Part shown: positions 8,274 to 16,903 of the stretch, piece after piece | Numbering within the stretch: the first letter of the stretch is position 1 | Layout of the letters: each line of letters starts with the position of its first letter | Assembly: GCF_009910705.1 (NCBI RefSeq) | Contig: NZ_JAAAXJ010000021.1 | Coordinates: 1-46,348, forward strand | DNA length: 46,348 nucleotides | From: Microvirga arsenatis | GTDB taxonomy: Bacteria > Pseudomonadota > Alphaproteobacteria > Rhizobiales > Beijerinckiaceae | Direction of reading: 5' to 3' | Position numbers and translations under genes: made by a program | Notes under the pieces: model-generated | Told to the model about the DNA's origin: nothing | The model's database searches: none | What the model saw: the letters and a program-made list of their open reading frames with translations, nothing else

Positions 8274-9200
8274 CTATCGCCCTCCCATCGCGGTGCCCCG
8301 GGCCGTCGACACGAGCGTCATGATGCGAAGGGCTGCCTCGCTCGCCGGCCGGTCCGTGCGGTGGATGGTCAGCGTCCAGCCCCGGCGGCGGGCCAGGTCC
8401 TGGATCTCCGACCGGTGCTGGTCGATGCGCGCGCGGTAGGCCCGTCCCCAGGAGGAGGCATCGCCGATCCTGAGCGAAACGCCGTCCTCGAGGTCGTGCA
8501 GCACGGCCTGCCCCTGGAACGGGAAGGTCTCCTCGACCGGATCGACGATCATCACGAGATGCCCGCGCGCGCCGCGGGAGGAGATGCCCTCCACCATGGT
8601 GGTGATCTCCCGCAGGGGCGAGAGGAAGTCGCTGATCAGAACCGCCTCGTGCTGGGCCGCGATGGGCGCCTGCGGCGGCAGGTCCTCCTCCAGGGAGGCG
8701 CGGTCCGCCACCAGGGTCTGGGCCATGGTCTCGGCGATGCGCCGGGTCGCGCGGGGAGGCATGAGCCCCAGCATGCCGACGCGCTCGCCGCCATCGACGA
8801 AGCAGTCCGCGAGGGCCAGGCCGAGCACGACGGCGCGCTCGATCTTGGAGGCCTGCGCCAGATCGGAGACGTAGCCCATGGAGGCGGAGCGGTCGATCCA
8901 GAACCAGACCGTCTGCGCCGTCTCCCATTCGCGCTCGCGCACGTAGAGACGGTCGTCGCGCCCGGAGCGGCGCCAGTCGATGCGCTGCGCCGCCTCGCCG
9001 GTGACGAAGGGGCGGAACTGCCAGAAGGTCTCGCCGGTGCCGGCGCGGCGGCGGCCGTGAATGCCGTGGGCGAGGTTGGCGGCCACGCGCCGGGCTTCCA
9101 GCACGAGGCGCGGCATCCGGTCGGCGAGGGAGAGGGCGCTTTCCGTCTCGCGGCGACCCGGCGAGCGGTCGCTTTCGGGAAGGACCCGGACACGGGCCAT
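8274..9200 (-). CDS. DUF58 domain-containing protein (vWA-like MoxR partner)
   Basis: A 308-aa protein. The DUF58 signature is at residues ~55-91: Gly-x4-Phe-WQFRPF-x2-GE, then 'QRIDWRRSGRDDRLYVRE'. A vWA-type strand with a MIDAS-like D-x-S-x-S follows (WIDRSASM, 101-108). DUF58 proteins pair with MoxR AAA+ ATPases and are thought to act in assembly or metal insertion of protein complexes. I chose the ATG at 9200 because AGGAT lies ~8 bp upstream and it leaves a 10-bp gap to moxR; an in-frame start at 9266 would overlap moxR by 56 bp. It would be translated with its neighbours from one transcript. Confidence 0.92.
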   Translation of the reverse strand: MARVRVLPESDRSPGRRETESALSLADRMPRLVLEARRVAANLAHGIHGRRRAGTGETFWQFRPFVTGEAAQRIDWRRSGRDDRLYVREREWETAQTVWFWIDRSASMGYVSDLAQASKIERAVVLGLALADCFVDGGERVGMLGLMPPRATRRIAETMAQTLVADRASLEEDLPPQAPIAAQHEAVLISDFLSPLREITTMVEGISSRGARGHLVMIVDPVEETFPFQGQAVLHDLEDGVSLRIGDASSWGRAYRARIDQHRSEIQDLARRRGWTLTIHRTDRPASEAALRIMTLVSTARGTAMGGR

Positions 9201-9210
9201 GGTGACGATC

Positions 9211-10227
9211 CTAGCCTGCCAGCCGTGCGGTGAGCCGGCCGATGATGCCGCCGATGGTCTCTCCATCCGCGCGGGCGGAGAAGGTCAGCGCCATGCGGTG
9301 CTTGAGAACGGGCTCCGCAAGCGCCACCACGTCGGCCATCGAGGGGGCCACGCGGCCCTCGATGAGGGCACGGGCGCGCACGGCCAGCATGAGCGCCTGG
9401 CTGGCGCGTGGGCCGGGGCCCCAGAGGATCCTGTCGGTCACGCCCTCCACCGGGTCGCCCTCCGGTCGGGCCGAGCGGACGAGGTCGAGGATCGCCTCGA
9501 CCACGCTCTCGCCCACGGGCAGGCGGCGCACGAGGCGCTGCGCATTCATGAGCGCCTCCGCGTCCATCACGGCCGAGGGCCTGTGCTCGTCCGCGCCGGT
9601 GGTTTCGATCAGGATGCGGCGCTCGGCCTCGCGGCTCGGGTAGCCCACGTCGATCTCCAGGAGGAAGCGGTCGAGCTGGGCTTCGGGAAGGGGATAGGTG
9701 CCCTCCTGCTCGACCGGGTTCTGCGTCGCCAGGACGTGGAAGGGCTGGGGCAGGTCGTGGCGCTCGCCGCCCACGGAAACGTGGTGCTCCTGCATGGCCT
9801 GCAGCAGGGCGGACTGGGTGCGGGGGCTCGCGCGGTTGATCTCGTCGGCCATCAGGAGCTGCGCGAAGACGGGGCCTTTCACGAAGCGGAAGGAGCGGCG
9901 CCGGTCCGCGCCCTCGTCGAGGATCTCGGAGCCGAGGATGTCGGAGGGCATCAGGTCCGGGGTGAACTGGATGCGGCGGGCATCGAGCCCGAGCACGGTG
10001 CCGAGCGTGTCCACGAGCTTGGTCTTGGCAAGCCCCGGAACGCCGACGAGCAGGCCGTGGCCGCCTGCGAGAAGGGTGATGAGGGTCAGGTCGACAACGT
10101 TCTCCTGGCCGAAGATGACGCTGTGGATGGCCTCCCGGGCCCGCCCGACAGTCTCAAGCGTTGCCTCCGCGCTGCGGATGATCGCGTCGTCCAAGGCGGT
10201 GGGCGCTTGAGCAATGCTGGCCGTCAT
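9211..10227 (-). CDS. MoxR-family AAA+ ATPase
   Basis: A 338-aa MoxR ATPase, first gene of the minus-strand cluster. Walker A is GVPGLAKTK at 62-70 (family form, with Ala-Lys-Thr), Walker B is LLMADE at 124-129, and sensor 1 is ATQNP at 167-171. The 'EQEGTYPLPEAQLDRF' segment is diagnostic of MoxR proteins. These hexameric ATPases work with vWA-domain partners as chaperones for maturation of other complexes. The next three genes downstream encode DUF58, BatA/DUF4159 and vWA/GATase-like proteins, which together make the standard module. Confidence 0.95.
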   Translation of the reverse strand: MTASIAQAPTALDDAIIRSAEATLETVGRAREAIHSVIFGQENVVDLTLITLLAGGHGLLVGVPGLAKTKLVDTLGTVLGLDARRIQFTPDLMPSDILGSEILDEGADRRRSFRFVKGPVFAQLLMADEINRASPRTQSALLQAMQEHHVSVGGERHDLPQPFHVLATQNPVEQEGTYPLPEAQLDRFLLEIDVGYPSREAERRILIETTGADEHRPSAVMDAEALMNAQRLVRRLPVGESVVEAILDLVRSARPEGDPVEGVTDRILWGPGPRASQALMLAVRARALIEGRVAPSMADVVALAEPVLKHRMALTFSARADGETIGGIIGRLTARLAG

Positions 10228-10428
10228 GAGGTCGTGCTCCCTCTCATAGGCAATTGCCCCCTTCAGCTAGTCTGCCTTTGTTCCGGGTCGAGTGGCAAGG
10301 GTCGATGCGCCGCAGCGCCGAACCCAGGTGGAGTGGACGAGACAGCCGGGGACTCTATGCTCTAGGAAGTAACCATCGATGGCCGTTCGTCGATCCCGAA
10401 AAGCGAAATTTGTGTTCACGCTTGCGTC

Positions 10429-11028
10429 ATGACCGATTCCTCCCCTCCACCCACGGCCAGCGCCCTCGCCCGCCTGGCAGAGGCCCTCGGCGCCGAAGCG
10501 AACCGGAAGGGCCTGCCCCCCGTCGAGCGCTGGAACCCGGCCTATTGCGGCGAGATCGACATGCGGATCGCGGCCGACGGGACGTGGCACTACATGGGCA
10601 CGCCCATCAACCGGCCCGCCCTCGTGAAGCTGTTTTCGACGGTGCTGCGCAAGGATCCCGAGCGCTATGTGCTGGTCACGCCCGTCGAGCGGGTCGGGAT
10701 CGTCGTGGAGGATGCGCCCTTCGTCGCGGTCGAAATGGCTGTGGAGGGCGAAGGGGAGGGGCGTCAGATCGCGTTCCGCACCAATGTGGACGATCTCGTG
10801 CCGGTGGGGCCGGATCGTCCCCTGCGCTTCGAGCGGGACGCGAGCGGCGGCGTCAAGCCCTATGTGAAGGTCCGGGGCGAACTGTGGGCGCGCGTGACGC
10901 GCAGCCTCGCCCTCGACCTGATCGCCCTGGGCGAGGAACGCAGCACCGAAGACGGGCCCGTCTTCGGGGTGGCGGCCGGCGGAGTCTTCTTTCCCATCGC
11001 CCCCGTCTCCGAGCTGGGCGCGTGCTGA
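10429..11028 (+). CDS. DUF1285 domain-containing protein
   Basis: A 199-aa protein of unknown function. Recognisable DUF1285 features are 'WHYMGTPINRPALVKLFS' and the later 'YVLVTPVERVGIVVEDAPF', 'FRTNVDDLVPVGPDRPLRF' and 'PYVKVRGELWARVTR' blocks. No signal peptide or membrane helix, so presumably cytosolic. Its TGA overlaps the ATG of the CoA pyrophosphatase gene by one base (TGATG), and it heads an operon ending in cca. The ribosome-binding site at the ATG is weak; the conserved domain begins well downstream, so the exact start is less certain. Confidence 0.9.
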   Translation: MTDSSPPPTASALARLAEALGAEANRKGLPPVERWNPAYCGEIDMRIAADGTWHYMGTPINRPALVKLFSTVLRKDPERYVLVTPVERVGIVVEDAPFVAVEMAVEGEGEGRQIAFRTNVDDLVPVGPDRPLRFERDASGGVKPYVKVRGELWARVTRSLALDLIALGEERSTEDGPVFGVAAGGVFFPIAPVSELGAC

Positions 11029-11666
11029 TGCGCCTTGCTCCCCATGACGCGCCGGACTTCCTGACGCTGGCCGCCGAGCGGCTGCGGCGGGAGCCGCCGC
11101 ATCCCGAGGAGGCTCTCGCCAACCCGCGGGGCGACCACAGCCTCGACAACGTGCCCCTCGTCCATCCGCTCGCGCCGAAGCCTGCCGCGGTCCTGGTGCC
11201 CGTCGTGATGCGCGAGGAGCCCATGCTGCTGCTGACCGAGCGCGCCGCGCACCTGCGCCAGCATTCGGGGCAGATCGCCTTTCCGGGCGGGCGGGTCGAC
11301 CCGACGGACGCATCGGTTCTGGATGCCGCCTGCCGGGAGGCGATGGAGGAGATCGGCCTCGACAGCCGCTTCATCAGCCCGCTCGGCTATCTCGACGCCT
11401 ATCTGTCCGGCACGAACTATCTCGTGATGCCGGTGGTGGCGCGGATCCCGCCGTCCTACACGCTCAACGTCAACCACGACGAAGTGGCCGACACCTTCGA
11501 GGTTCCCGTGAGTTTCCTCATGGACCCCGCGCGCCACGAGCTCCATTCCCGCGAGTGGAAGGGACGGGTCCGCCGCTACTATGCAATGCCCTACCAGGGG
11601 CGCTACATCTGGGGCGTCACGGCGGGCATCATCCGCAACCTTTACGAGAGGCTCTACGGTTCATGA
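11028..11666 (+). CDS. CoA pyrophosphatase-type NUDIX hydrolase
   Basis: A 212-aa Nudix enzyme of the NudL/CoAse type, expected to split coenzyme A to 4'-phosphopantetheine and 3',5'-ADP. The UPF0035 motif characteristic of CoA pyrophosphatases is visible (LLTERAAHLRQHSGQIAFPG), running into the Nudix box with its longer insertion (GGRVDPTDASVLDAACREAM, then EEIGL). The start at 11028 overlaps the previous stop codon; the frame is open further upstream, but that extension is Arg/Gly-rich, lies over DUF1285, and does not look like protein. Translational coupling with both neighbours is likely. Confidence 0.93.
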   Translation: MRLAPHDAPDFLTLAAERLRREPPHPEEALANPRGDHSLDNVPLVHPLAPKPAAVLVPVVMREEPMLLLTERAAHLRQHSGQIAFPGGRVDPTDASVLDAACREAMEEIGLDSRFISPLGYLDAYLSGTNYLVMPVVARIPPSYTLNVNHDEVADTFEVPVSFLMDPARHELHSREWKGRVRRYYAMPYQGRYIWGVTAGIIRNLYERLYGS

Positions 11667-11920
11667 CGCGGGCAGTTGTTCAGGGACTGGTGCTGTTCTT
11701 CCTGCCCTTCGTCCTGTTCGGCGTCTATCTCGTCATCCGTCGCCGCAATCCCCTGCTGTGGTCGCACTGGAGCGACCAGTCCCTCTGGCTCACCATCGCG
11801 GGCCTGGGCTTCGTCGTGATCTCCCTGGTCGCGACGGGCTTCCTGGACGAGCGCGAGACAGGCGCCTACGTGCCGTCGCGGGTGGAGAACGGACGGGTCA
11901 TCCGGGGGCATTTCGAGTGA
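11663..11920 (+). CDS. Small membrane protein, DUF6111-like
   Basis: An 85-aa protein with two membrane helices: ~8-25 (LVLFFLPFVLFGVYLVI) and ~43-59 (LWLTIAGLGFVVISLVA). A short conserved-looking C-terminus follows (YVPSRVENGRVIRGHFE). Its ATG overlaps the preceding TGA (ATGA) and its own TGA overlaps the next GTG (GTGA), so it is embedded in the operon. I recall DUF6111 as the family in this position between a NUDIX gene and cca in related bacteria, but that name is from memory. Inner-membrane; function unknown. Confidence 0.85.
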   Translation: MTRAVVQGLVLFFLPFVLFGVYLVIRRRNPLLWSHWSDQSLWLTIAGLGFVVISLVATGFLDERETGAYVPSRVENGRVIRGHFE

Positions 11921-13164
11921 CGGACGCTCTCGACCGGAACGCGCTCGCGGGCCTCCTCGAGCGCCCGCCGCTGCGCCGCCTCCTGGACGCGTTCGACGGC
12001 GAGGGGGAGGAGACGCGCATCGTGGGCGGCGCGGTGCGCAACGCCCTGCTCGGACGCCCGGTCACGGAGATCGACTGCGCCACCACCATGCTGCCCGACG
12101 CCATCGTCGAGCGCGCCGCACGGGCCGGCTTCAAGGCGGTGCCCACCGGCATCGAGCACGGCACGATCACGGTGATCGTCGAGGGCGAGGCCTTCGAGAT
12201 CACGACCCTGCGCGAGGATGTGGAGACGGACGGGCGGCATGCGGTGGTGCATTTCGGGCGCGATTTCGTGCGCGATGCGAGGCGGCGCGACTTCACCATC
12301 AACGCGCTCTCCCTCGGCCTCGACGGGAGGCTCCACGACTATACCGGCGGGGTCGCCGACCTCGCGGCCCGGCGCGTGCGCTTCATCGGCGAGGCGCGCA
12401 CCCGCATCCGCGAGGATTACCTGCGCATCATGCGCTTCTTCCGCTTCCATGCGGAATATGCGCAAGGGGAGCCCGATCCGGAGGGGCTCGCCGCCTCGGG
12501 AGCCGAGCGGCAGGGGCTTGCGATCCTCTCGAAGGAGCGGATCCGGCATGAGCTCCTGAAGCTTCTCGTCGCCCGGCGGGCCGAGGAGACCATCCGGATC
12601 CTGGCCGGGCACGGCTTCCTCACCGGCCTGCTCGGGGGCGTCGCCGAGTTCGGGCGCTTCGCCCGCGTCGCCGGATCCGTCCGGGGCGACCCGGCCGCGA
12701 TCTGGCGCCTGGCGGCTCTCGCCGTCCTGGTGGAGGAGGATGCGGAGCGCCTGCGCGAGCATCTCCGGCTCTCCAACGACGAGCACAGGAGGCTTTCCGC
12801 CTATGCAAGGCTCCTGGCCCTGCTGAAGGCCTGGGCCCCGCCTCTCGATGCCGCAGCCATCCGCCGCCTGGTGGCGGACCACGAGCCCGAGATCCTCGGC
12901 GTCGTCCTCGCCGCAACGGCCGGAGAACCCGCGCCCGTCGTGAAGGAGGAGGCGCGGGAGGCTCTCGCGCGGTTCCGCAGCGGCGCCGAACCCGTGCCGG
13001 TGTTTCCCCTGCGCGGGGCCGACCTGGTCGCGGGCGGCGTCCCGAAGGGCCCGAAGGTGGGCGAGCTGCTCGCCCGCGGCCGGCAGGTCTGGCTCGCGGA
13101 AGGCTGCCGCACGGACGAGGCCTATTCCAGGGCGCTGCTCAAGCGCGTGCTCGATCAATCCTGA
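11917..13164 (+). CDS. CCA tRNA nucleotidyltransferase / poly(A) polymerase family
   Basis: A 415-aa class II nucleotidyltransferase that would add or repair the CCA end of tRNA. Motifs: GGAVRN at 37-42, then the metal-binding pair at 51-53, here Glu-Ile-Asp rather than the usual Asp-x-Asp; 'RRDFTINALS', the family's RRD motif; and 'REDYLRIMRFFRF', the motif after the template-recognition segment. The GTG start at 11917 overlaps the previous stop (GTGA), which together with the conserved core beginning about 35 residues in favours it over in-frame upstream ATGs. Last gene of the DUF1285 operon. Confidence 0.93.
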   Translation: MTDALDRNALAGLLERPPLRRLLDAFDGEGEETRIVGGAVRNALLGRPVTEIDCATTMLPDAIVERAARAGFKAVPTGIEHGTITVIVEGEAFEITTLREDVETDGRHAVVHFGRDFVRDARRRDFTINALSLGLDGRLHDYTGGVADLAARRVRFIGEARTRIREDYLRIMRFFRFHAEYAQGEPDPEGLAASGAERQGLAILSKERIRHELLKLLVARRAEETIRILAGHGFLTGLLGGVAEFGRFARVAGSVRGDPAAIWRLAALAVLVEEDAERLREHLRLSNDEHRRLSAYARLLALLKAWAPPLDAAAIRRLVADHEPEILGVVLAATAGEPAPVVKEEAREALARFRSGAEPVPVFPLRGADLVAGGVPKGPKVGELLARGRQVWLAEGCRTDEAYSRALLKRVLDQS

Positions 13165-13231
13165 GACTTTGGTCTCTTCGATCCCCTTCCGGACGCCGCG
13201 AGCCGATCCGGCATTGGGATGACGGCTTTCT

Positions 13232-14128
13232 TTACGGCCACCGCACCGTGGGCGGCATGGAGGAGAGGATCGAGGCGATGTTGCCGCCGGTCTTCAGGCC
13301 GAAGATCGTGCCTCGGTCGTAGAGCAGGTTGAACTCCACATAGCGCCCGCGCCGCACCTGCTGCTCGATCCGGTCCGCCTCCGTCCACGGGGTGGTGACG
13401 TTGCGGCGCACGATCTCGGGATAGACCTTCAGGAAGGCCTCGCCCACGTTGCGGGTGAAGGCGAAATCCTCGTCCGGGTTCCCGGTCCAGTGGTAGTCGT
13501 AGAAGATGCCGCCGATGCCGCGGGGCTCGTTGCGGTGCTTGAGGAAGAAGTACTCGTCGCACCATTTCCTGTACGTCTCGTAGGAGCCCTCCGGCGCATG
13601 GGCGCGGCAGGCCTCCTCCATGGCCTGATGGAACAGGATCGTGTCCGGGTCCTCCTGCGTGCGGCGCCGGTCGAGGACGGGGGTGAGGTCCGCCCCGCCG
13701 CCGAACCAGGGCTTCGTGGTCACCACGAAGCGGGTGTTCATGTGGACGGTCGGCACGTTCGGGTTCCAGGGATGGGCAATGAGCGAGATGCCGCCGGCCC
13801 AGAATCGCGGGTCCTGGTCGGAGCCGGGAATCTGGCCGCGGAACTCGGGCGCGAACTCCCCGTGCACCGTCGACACATGCACGCCCACCTTCTCGAACAC
13901 GCGGCCGCGCATCATCGACATCACGCCCCCGCCGCCGGGCGCGCCGCTGTGGTCCCTGCGCTCCCAGGGGGTGCGCTCGAAGCGGCCGGGTTCCGTGGCT
14001 TCCGGGGGGAGGGGGGCCGTCGTCTCGTCCTCCAGCGCCTCGAAGGCGGCGCAGATGCGGTCGCGCAGCAGGGCGAACCAGATCGGGGCTTCTGTCTGCA
14101 GGCGCGCGACGGCGGTTTGGTCGGTCAT
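13232..14128 (-). CDS. hemF: Aerobic coproporphyrinogen III oxidase
   Basis: A 298-aa enzyme that oxidatively decarboxylates coproporphyrinogen III to protoporphyrinogen IX using O2, in haem synthesis. The strongly conserved HemF segments are present: '[19 protein letters not shown]', '[20 protein letters not shown]', '[12 protein letters not shown]', '[20 protein letters not shown]' and '[20 protein letters not shown]'. I start at the ATG at 14128; an in-frame ATG at 14164 lies inside the palindromic repeat and adds only 12 unconvincing residues. It follows trmL on the same strand across that repeat. Confidence 0.96.
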   Translation of the reverse strand: MTDQTAVARLQTEAPIWFALLRDRICAAFEALEDETTAPLPPEATEPGRFERTPWERRDHSGAPGGGGVMSMMRGRVFEKVGVHVSTVHGEFAPEFRGQIPGSDQDPRFWAGGISLIAHPWNPNVPTVHMNTRFVVTTKPWFGGGADLTPVLDRRRTQEDPDTILFHQAMEEACRAHAPEGSYETYRKWCDEYFFLKHRNEPRGIGGIFYDYHWTGNPDEDFAFTRNVGEAFLKVYPEIVRRNVTTPWTEADRIEQQVRRGRYVEFNLLYDRGTIFGLKTGGNIASILSSMPPTVRWP

Positions 14129-14158
14129 GGCAGCACTGTCTTTCAGATCATGTGAAGA

Positions 14159-14261
14159 CCTCATCCTGAGGAGGATTGCGTCAGCAATCCGTCTCGAAGG
14201 AGGGTCCAGAGAGCACTGGACCCTCCTTCGAGACGCCGCTGCGCGGCTCCTCAGGATGAGG
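14159..14261. repeat. Large cruciform intergenic repeat (four-arm palindrome)
   Basis: An outer perfect 15-bp inverted repeat (CCTCATCCTGAGGAG, 14159-14173; complement at 14247-14261) encloses three hairpins. They are a left one with GATTGC/GCAATC arms (14174-14189), a central perfect 19-bp stem with a 6-base loop (14191-14209 with 14216-14234), and a right one with GCCGC/GCGGC arms (14235-14247). CCTCATCCTGAGGAG...GTCTCGAAGGA elements are common intergenic repeats in Hyphomicrobiales. It sits between trmL and hemF and could also stop or process the transcript. Confidence 0.9.
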
Positions 14262-14275
14262 TTGGTGTTTGACTT

Positions 14276-14755
14276 TCACGGGTTAATCGGATCCGGCTGG
14301 GGAAACGCATGGGTCTGCCGCAGGGCTTCGCCCAGGATCATGGCGGCGGTCACGGCGACGTTGAGCGAGCGCAGGCCCGGCTGCATGGGAACCACGATGC
14401 GGGCGTCCGCCGCCGCGTGGACCTCGTCCGGCACGCCGGCGGATTCCCGGCCCACCAGGATGATGTCGTCGGGCCGATAGGAGAAACCGACATAGGGCGT
14501 TGCCCCCTTGGTCGTCGCCAGGACGAGCCGCGCTCCGCTCGCGCGCCGCCATTCCTCGAAGGCCCGCCAGGAGATATGCCGGGTGACGGACACGTGGCGG
14601 ATGTAGTCCATGCCCGAGCGGCGGAGGTTGCGGTCGGAGACGTCGAAGGCCGCGGGCTCGATGATCTCGACCGGGACGCCGAGGCAGGCCGCGAGGCGCA
14701 GCATGGTGCCGGTGTTCTGCGGGATGTCCGGCTGGAAGATGGCAAGACGGGGCAT
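14276..14755 (-). CDS. trmL: tRNA (cytidine(34)-2'-O)-methyltransferase
   Basis: A 159-aa SPOUT methyltransferase of the TrmL type, which methylates the ribose at the wobble position of tRNA-Leu. It begins with the hallmark 'LAIFQPDIPQNTGTMLRLAA', followed by 'DRNLRRSGMDYIRHV'. The knotted C-terminal half has 'DIILVGRESAGVPDEVH', 'RIVVPMQPGLRSLNVAVTAAM' and 'GEALRQT', which form the S-adenosylmethionine-binding trefoil knot. The length is normal for the family. The start at 14755 places the conserved LAIFQPDIPQNTG at residue 4; an upstream in-frame ATG at 14824 adds unlikely sequence. Confidence 0.95.
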   Translation of the reverse strand: MPRLAIFQPDIPQNTGTMLRLAACLGVPVEIIEPAAFDVSDRNLRRSGMDYIRHVSVTRHISWRAFEEWRRASGARLVLATTKGATPYVGFSYRPDDIILVGRESAGVPDEVHAAADARIVVPMQPGLRSLNVAVTAAMILGEALRQTHAFPQPDPINP

Positions 14756-15025
14756 GGGTTCGTCATCGTGGCAACGCGCCTCGCCGTCAAGGGAGCGCCC
14801 TGGCGGCGGCCCGCTCGGCGGCATTTTGAGGCACAGGCTGGAACAACTCCAATCCGCCTATGGACAGCCGGGCTTGACCGTGCCAAAGAGCCACCGCGCG
14901 GCGACTCCCAGTCGCATTGCGCGCGCGTTGTCGTGTTCCATATCGGAACGCGTGAGCCGAATGCCCGGGTTACCAAGGCATTGCCGATGCGCGGTTCTCG
15001 TTTTTGACCAATGCTGGAGAGCCAA

Positions 15026-15574
15026 GTGGCCGAGACCACCACTCATGTCGCTGAGCCGACACGGCGCGATTTCCTCTACATCGCCACGGGCGCCGCCGCC
15101 GCCGTCGGCGGGGCTACCCTGGTATGGCCCTTCATCCAGTCCCTGGCGCCCGATGCGGCGACGAAGGCTGCGGGTGCCCCGGTCGAGGTCGACCTGACCC
15201 CGATCGCCGAAGGGCAGATCGTAAAAATCTTCTGGCGCGGCAACCTGATCTTCATCCGCCATCGCTCGGCCCAGGAGATCAAGGCGGCCCAGGACGTGAA
15301 CGTCGCCTCCCTGCGCGACCCCCAGGCCGATTCCGAGCGCGTGAAGAACGGCAAGGATCAATGGCTCGTCGTCTACGGCAACTGCACCCATCTGGGCTGC
15401 GTGCCGCTCGGCAACGCGGGCGAGTACAACGGCTGGTTCTGCCCCTGCCACGGCTCGGTCTTCGACACCTCCGGCCGCGTCCGCGGCGGCCCGGCGCCGA
15501 TCAATCTGCCGATCCCGCCTTACTCTTTCGTGTCCGACACGAAGCTCATCATCGGCCAAGAAGCCACGGCGTAA
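15026..15574 (+). CDS. petA: Ubiquinol-cytochrome c reductase Rieske iron-sulfur subunit
   Basis: A 182-aa Rieske protein of complex III, carrying electrons from ubiquinol to cytochrome c1. The N-terminus has a Tat-type twin-arginine signal/anchor ([10 protein letters not shown]) followed by a hydrophobic helix. The 2Fe-2S ligands are in box 1 (C120-T-H122-L-G-C125) and box 2 (C139-P-C141-H142-G-S); Cys125 and Cys141 would form the structural disulphide. I prefer the GTG at 15026, which has GGAGA five bases upstream; an in-frame ATG at 15011 lacks a ribosome-binding site and adds five residues. First gene of the fbc operon. Confidence 0.95.
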   Translation: MAETTTHVAEPTRRDFLYIATGAAAAVGGATLVWPFIQSLAPDAATKAAGAPVEVDLTPIAEGQIVKIFWRGNLIFIRHRSAQEIKAAQDVNVASLRDPQADSERVKNGKDQWLVVYGNCTHLGCVPLGNAGEYNGWFCPCHGSVFDTSGRVRGGPAPINLPIPPYSFVSDTKLIIGQEATA

Positions 15575-15599
15575 CCCAAGCGACGATCAGGCGACATCC

Positions 15600-16880
15600 A
15601 TGAGCCAGCATTCCACAACCTACGTTCCCAAGAGCGCCTTCGGTCGGTGGTTCGAGAGCCGCCTGCCGATCGCGGGCCTCGTCCACTCGTCCTTCGTCGC
15701 GTTCCCGGTGCCGCGGAACCTGACGTATTTCTGGACCTTCGGCGCCATCCTGGTCTTCATGCTCGTGTCGCAGATCGTGACCGGCGTGTTCCTGGCCATG
15801 TACTACACGCCGAACGCGGCGATGGCCTTCCAGTCCGTCGAGCACATCATGCGCGACGTGAACTACGGCTGGCTCATCCGCTACCTGCACGCCAACGGCG
15901 CGTCGATGTTCTTCATCGCCGTCTACATCCACATCTTCCGGAACTTCTACTACGGCTCCTACAAGGCGCCGCGCGAGGTTCTCTACATCCTCGGCGTGAT
16001 CATCTTCATCCTCATGATGGCCACCGCCTTCATGGGCTACGTGCTTCCCTGGGGCCAGATGAGCTTCTGGGGCGCCACCGTGATCACCAACCTGTTCTCG
16101 GCGATCCCGGTCGTGGGCGAGACCATCGTTCACTACCTCTGGGGCGGCTACTCGGTGGGCAACCCGACCCTCAACCGCTTCTTCTCCCTGCACTACCTGC
16201 TGCCCTTCATGATCGCGGGCGTCGTGATCCTGCACATCTGGGCGCTGCACGTGCCGGGCCAGAACAACCCGACCGGCATCCCGATCAAGTCGGGCAAGGA
16301 CGCGGTTCCCTTCACGCCCTACGCGACGATCAAGGACATCTTCGCCGTCGTCGTGTTCATGATCTTCTTCGCCTACTGGGTGTTCTACATCCCGAACTAT
16401 CTCGGCCACGCGGACAACTACATCCCGGCGAACCCCGCCGTGACGCCCGCACACATCGTGCCGGAATGGTACTTCCTGCCCTTCTACGCGATCCTGCGCG
16501 CCATCCCCGACAAGCTCGGCGGCGTCATCGCGATGTTCTCGGCCATCCTGATCTGGGTTTTCATGCCCTGGCTCGATACCTCGAAGGTCCGCTCCACCGC
16601 CTATCGCCCGCTCTACAAGCAGTTCTTCTGGGTGTTCGTGGCCGTCTGCGTGCTGCTCGGCTGGCTCGGCTCCCGCCCGGCCGAAGGGTGGTACGTGATC
16701 GCCTCGCAGATCTGCACGGTGTACTACTTCGCCCACTTCCTGATCGTCCTGCCGGTGCTCGGCTTCGTCGAGCGTCCGCTGCCGCTGCCGAATTCGATCC
16801 TCGAATCCGTCATGGGCGTGCAGAAGGGCGGGGCGGGCATGCCGGCCGGCGCCAATGCCGAGCCGCAGTCCAAGGGCTGA
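15600..16880 (+). CDS. petB: Cytochrome b of the bc1 complex
   Basis: A 426-aa integral-membrane subunit of complex III containing the quinol oxidation and quinone reduction sites. The four haem-b ligands are visible as two pairs on helices B and D: His97 and His111, His198 and His212. The Qo-site PEWY motif is at 288-291, after '[10 protein letters not shown]'. Eight membrane helices fit the full-length (b6 plus subunit IV) form used by proteobacteria. It is spaced 25 bp after the Rieske gene and 23 bp before cytochrome c1, as in the standard fbcFBC order. Confidence 0.97.
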   Translation: MSQHSTTYVPKSAFGRWFESRLPIAGLVHSSFVAFPVPRNLTYFWTFGAILVFMLVSQIVTGVFLAMYYTPNAAMAFQSVEHIMRDVNYGWLIRYLHANGASMFFIAVYIHIFRNFYYGSYKAPREVLYILGVIIFILMMATAFMGYVLPWGQMSFWGATVITNLFSAIPVVGETIVHYLWGGYSVGNPTLNRFFSLHYLLPFMIAGVVILHIWALHVPGQNNPTGIPIKSGKDAVPFTPYATIKDIFAVVVFMIFFAYWVFYIPNYLGHADNYIPANPAVTPAHIVPEWYFLPFYAILRAIPDKLGGVIAMFSAILIWVFMPWLDTSKVRSTAYRPLYKQFFWVFVAVCVLLGWLGSRPAEGWYVIASQICTVYYFAHFLIVLPVLGFVERPLPLPNSILESVMGVQKGGAGMPAGANAEPQSKG

Positions 16881-16903
16881 TCGCGAGCGTTGAGGAAAAC
16901 ATC

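Noticed and set aside
5364..9233. A very long plus-strand open frame (about 1289 codons) opposite the MoxR cluster genes
   Set aside because: Its translation is low-complexity Arg/Gly/Ala/His sequence with no recognisable domain; it mirrors codon bias of the real minus-strand genes, which have clear domains.
10254..11027. N-terminal extension of the CoA pyrophosphatase frame
   Set aside because: It overlaps the DUF1285 gene, is Arg/Pro/Gly-rich, and the TGATG junction gives a natural start at 11028.
15549..16736. A 395-codon minus-strand frame opposite cytochrome b
   Set aside because: His/Asp/Glu/Val-rich antisense translation without any family signature; cytochrome b is unmistakable on the plus strand.
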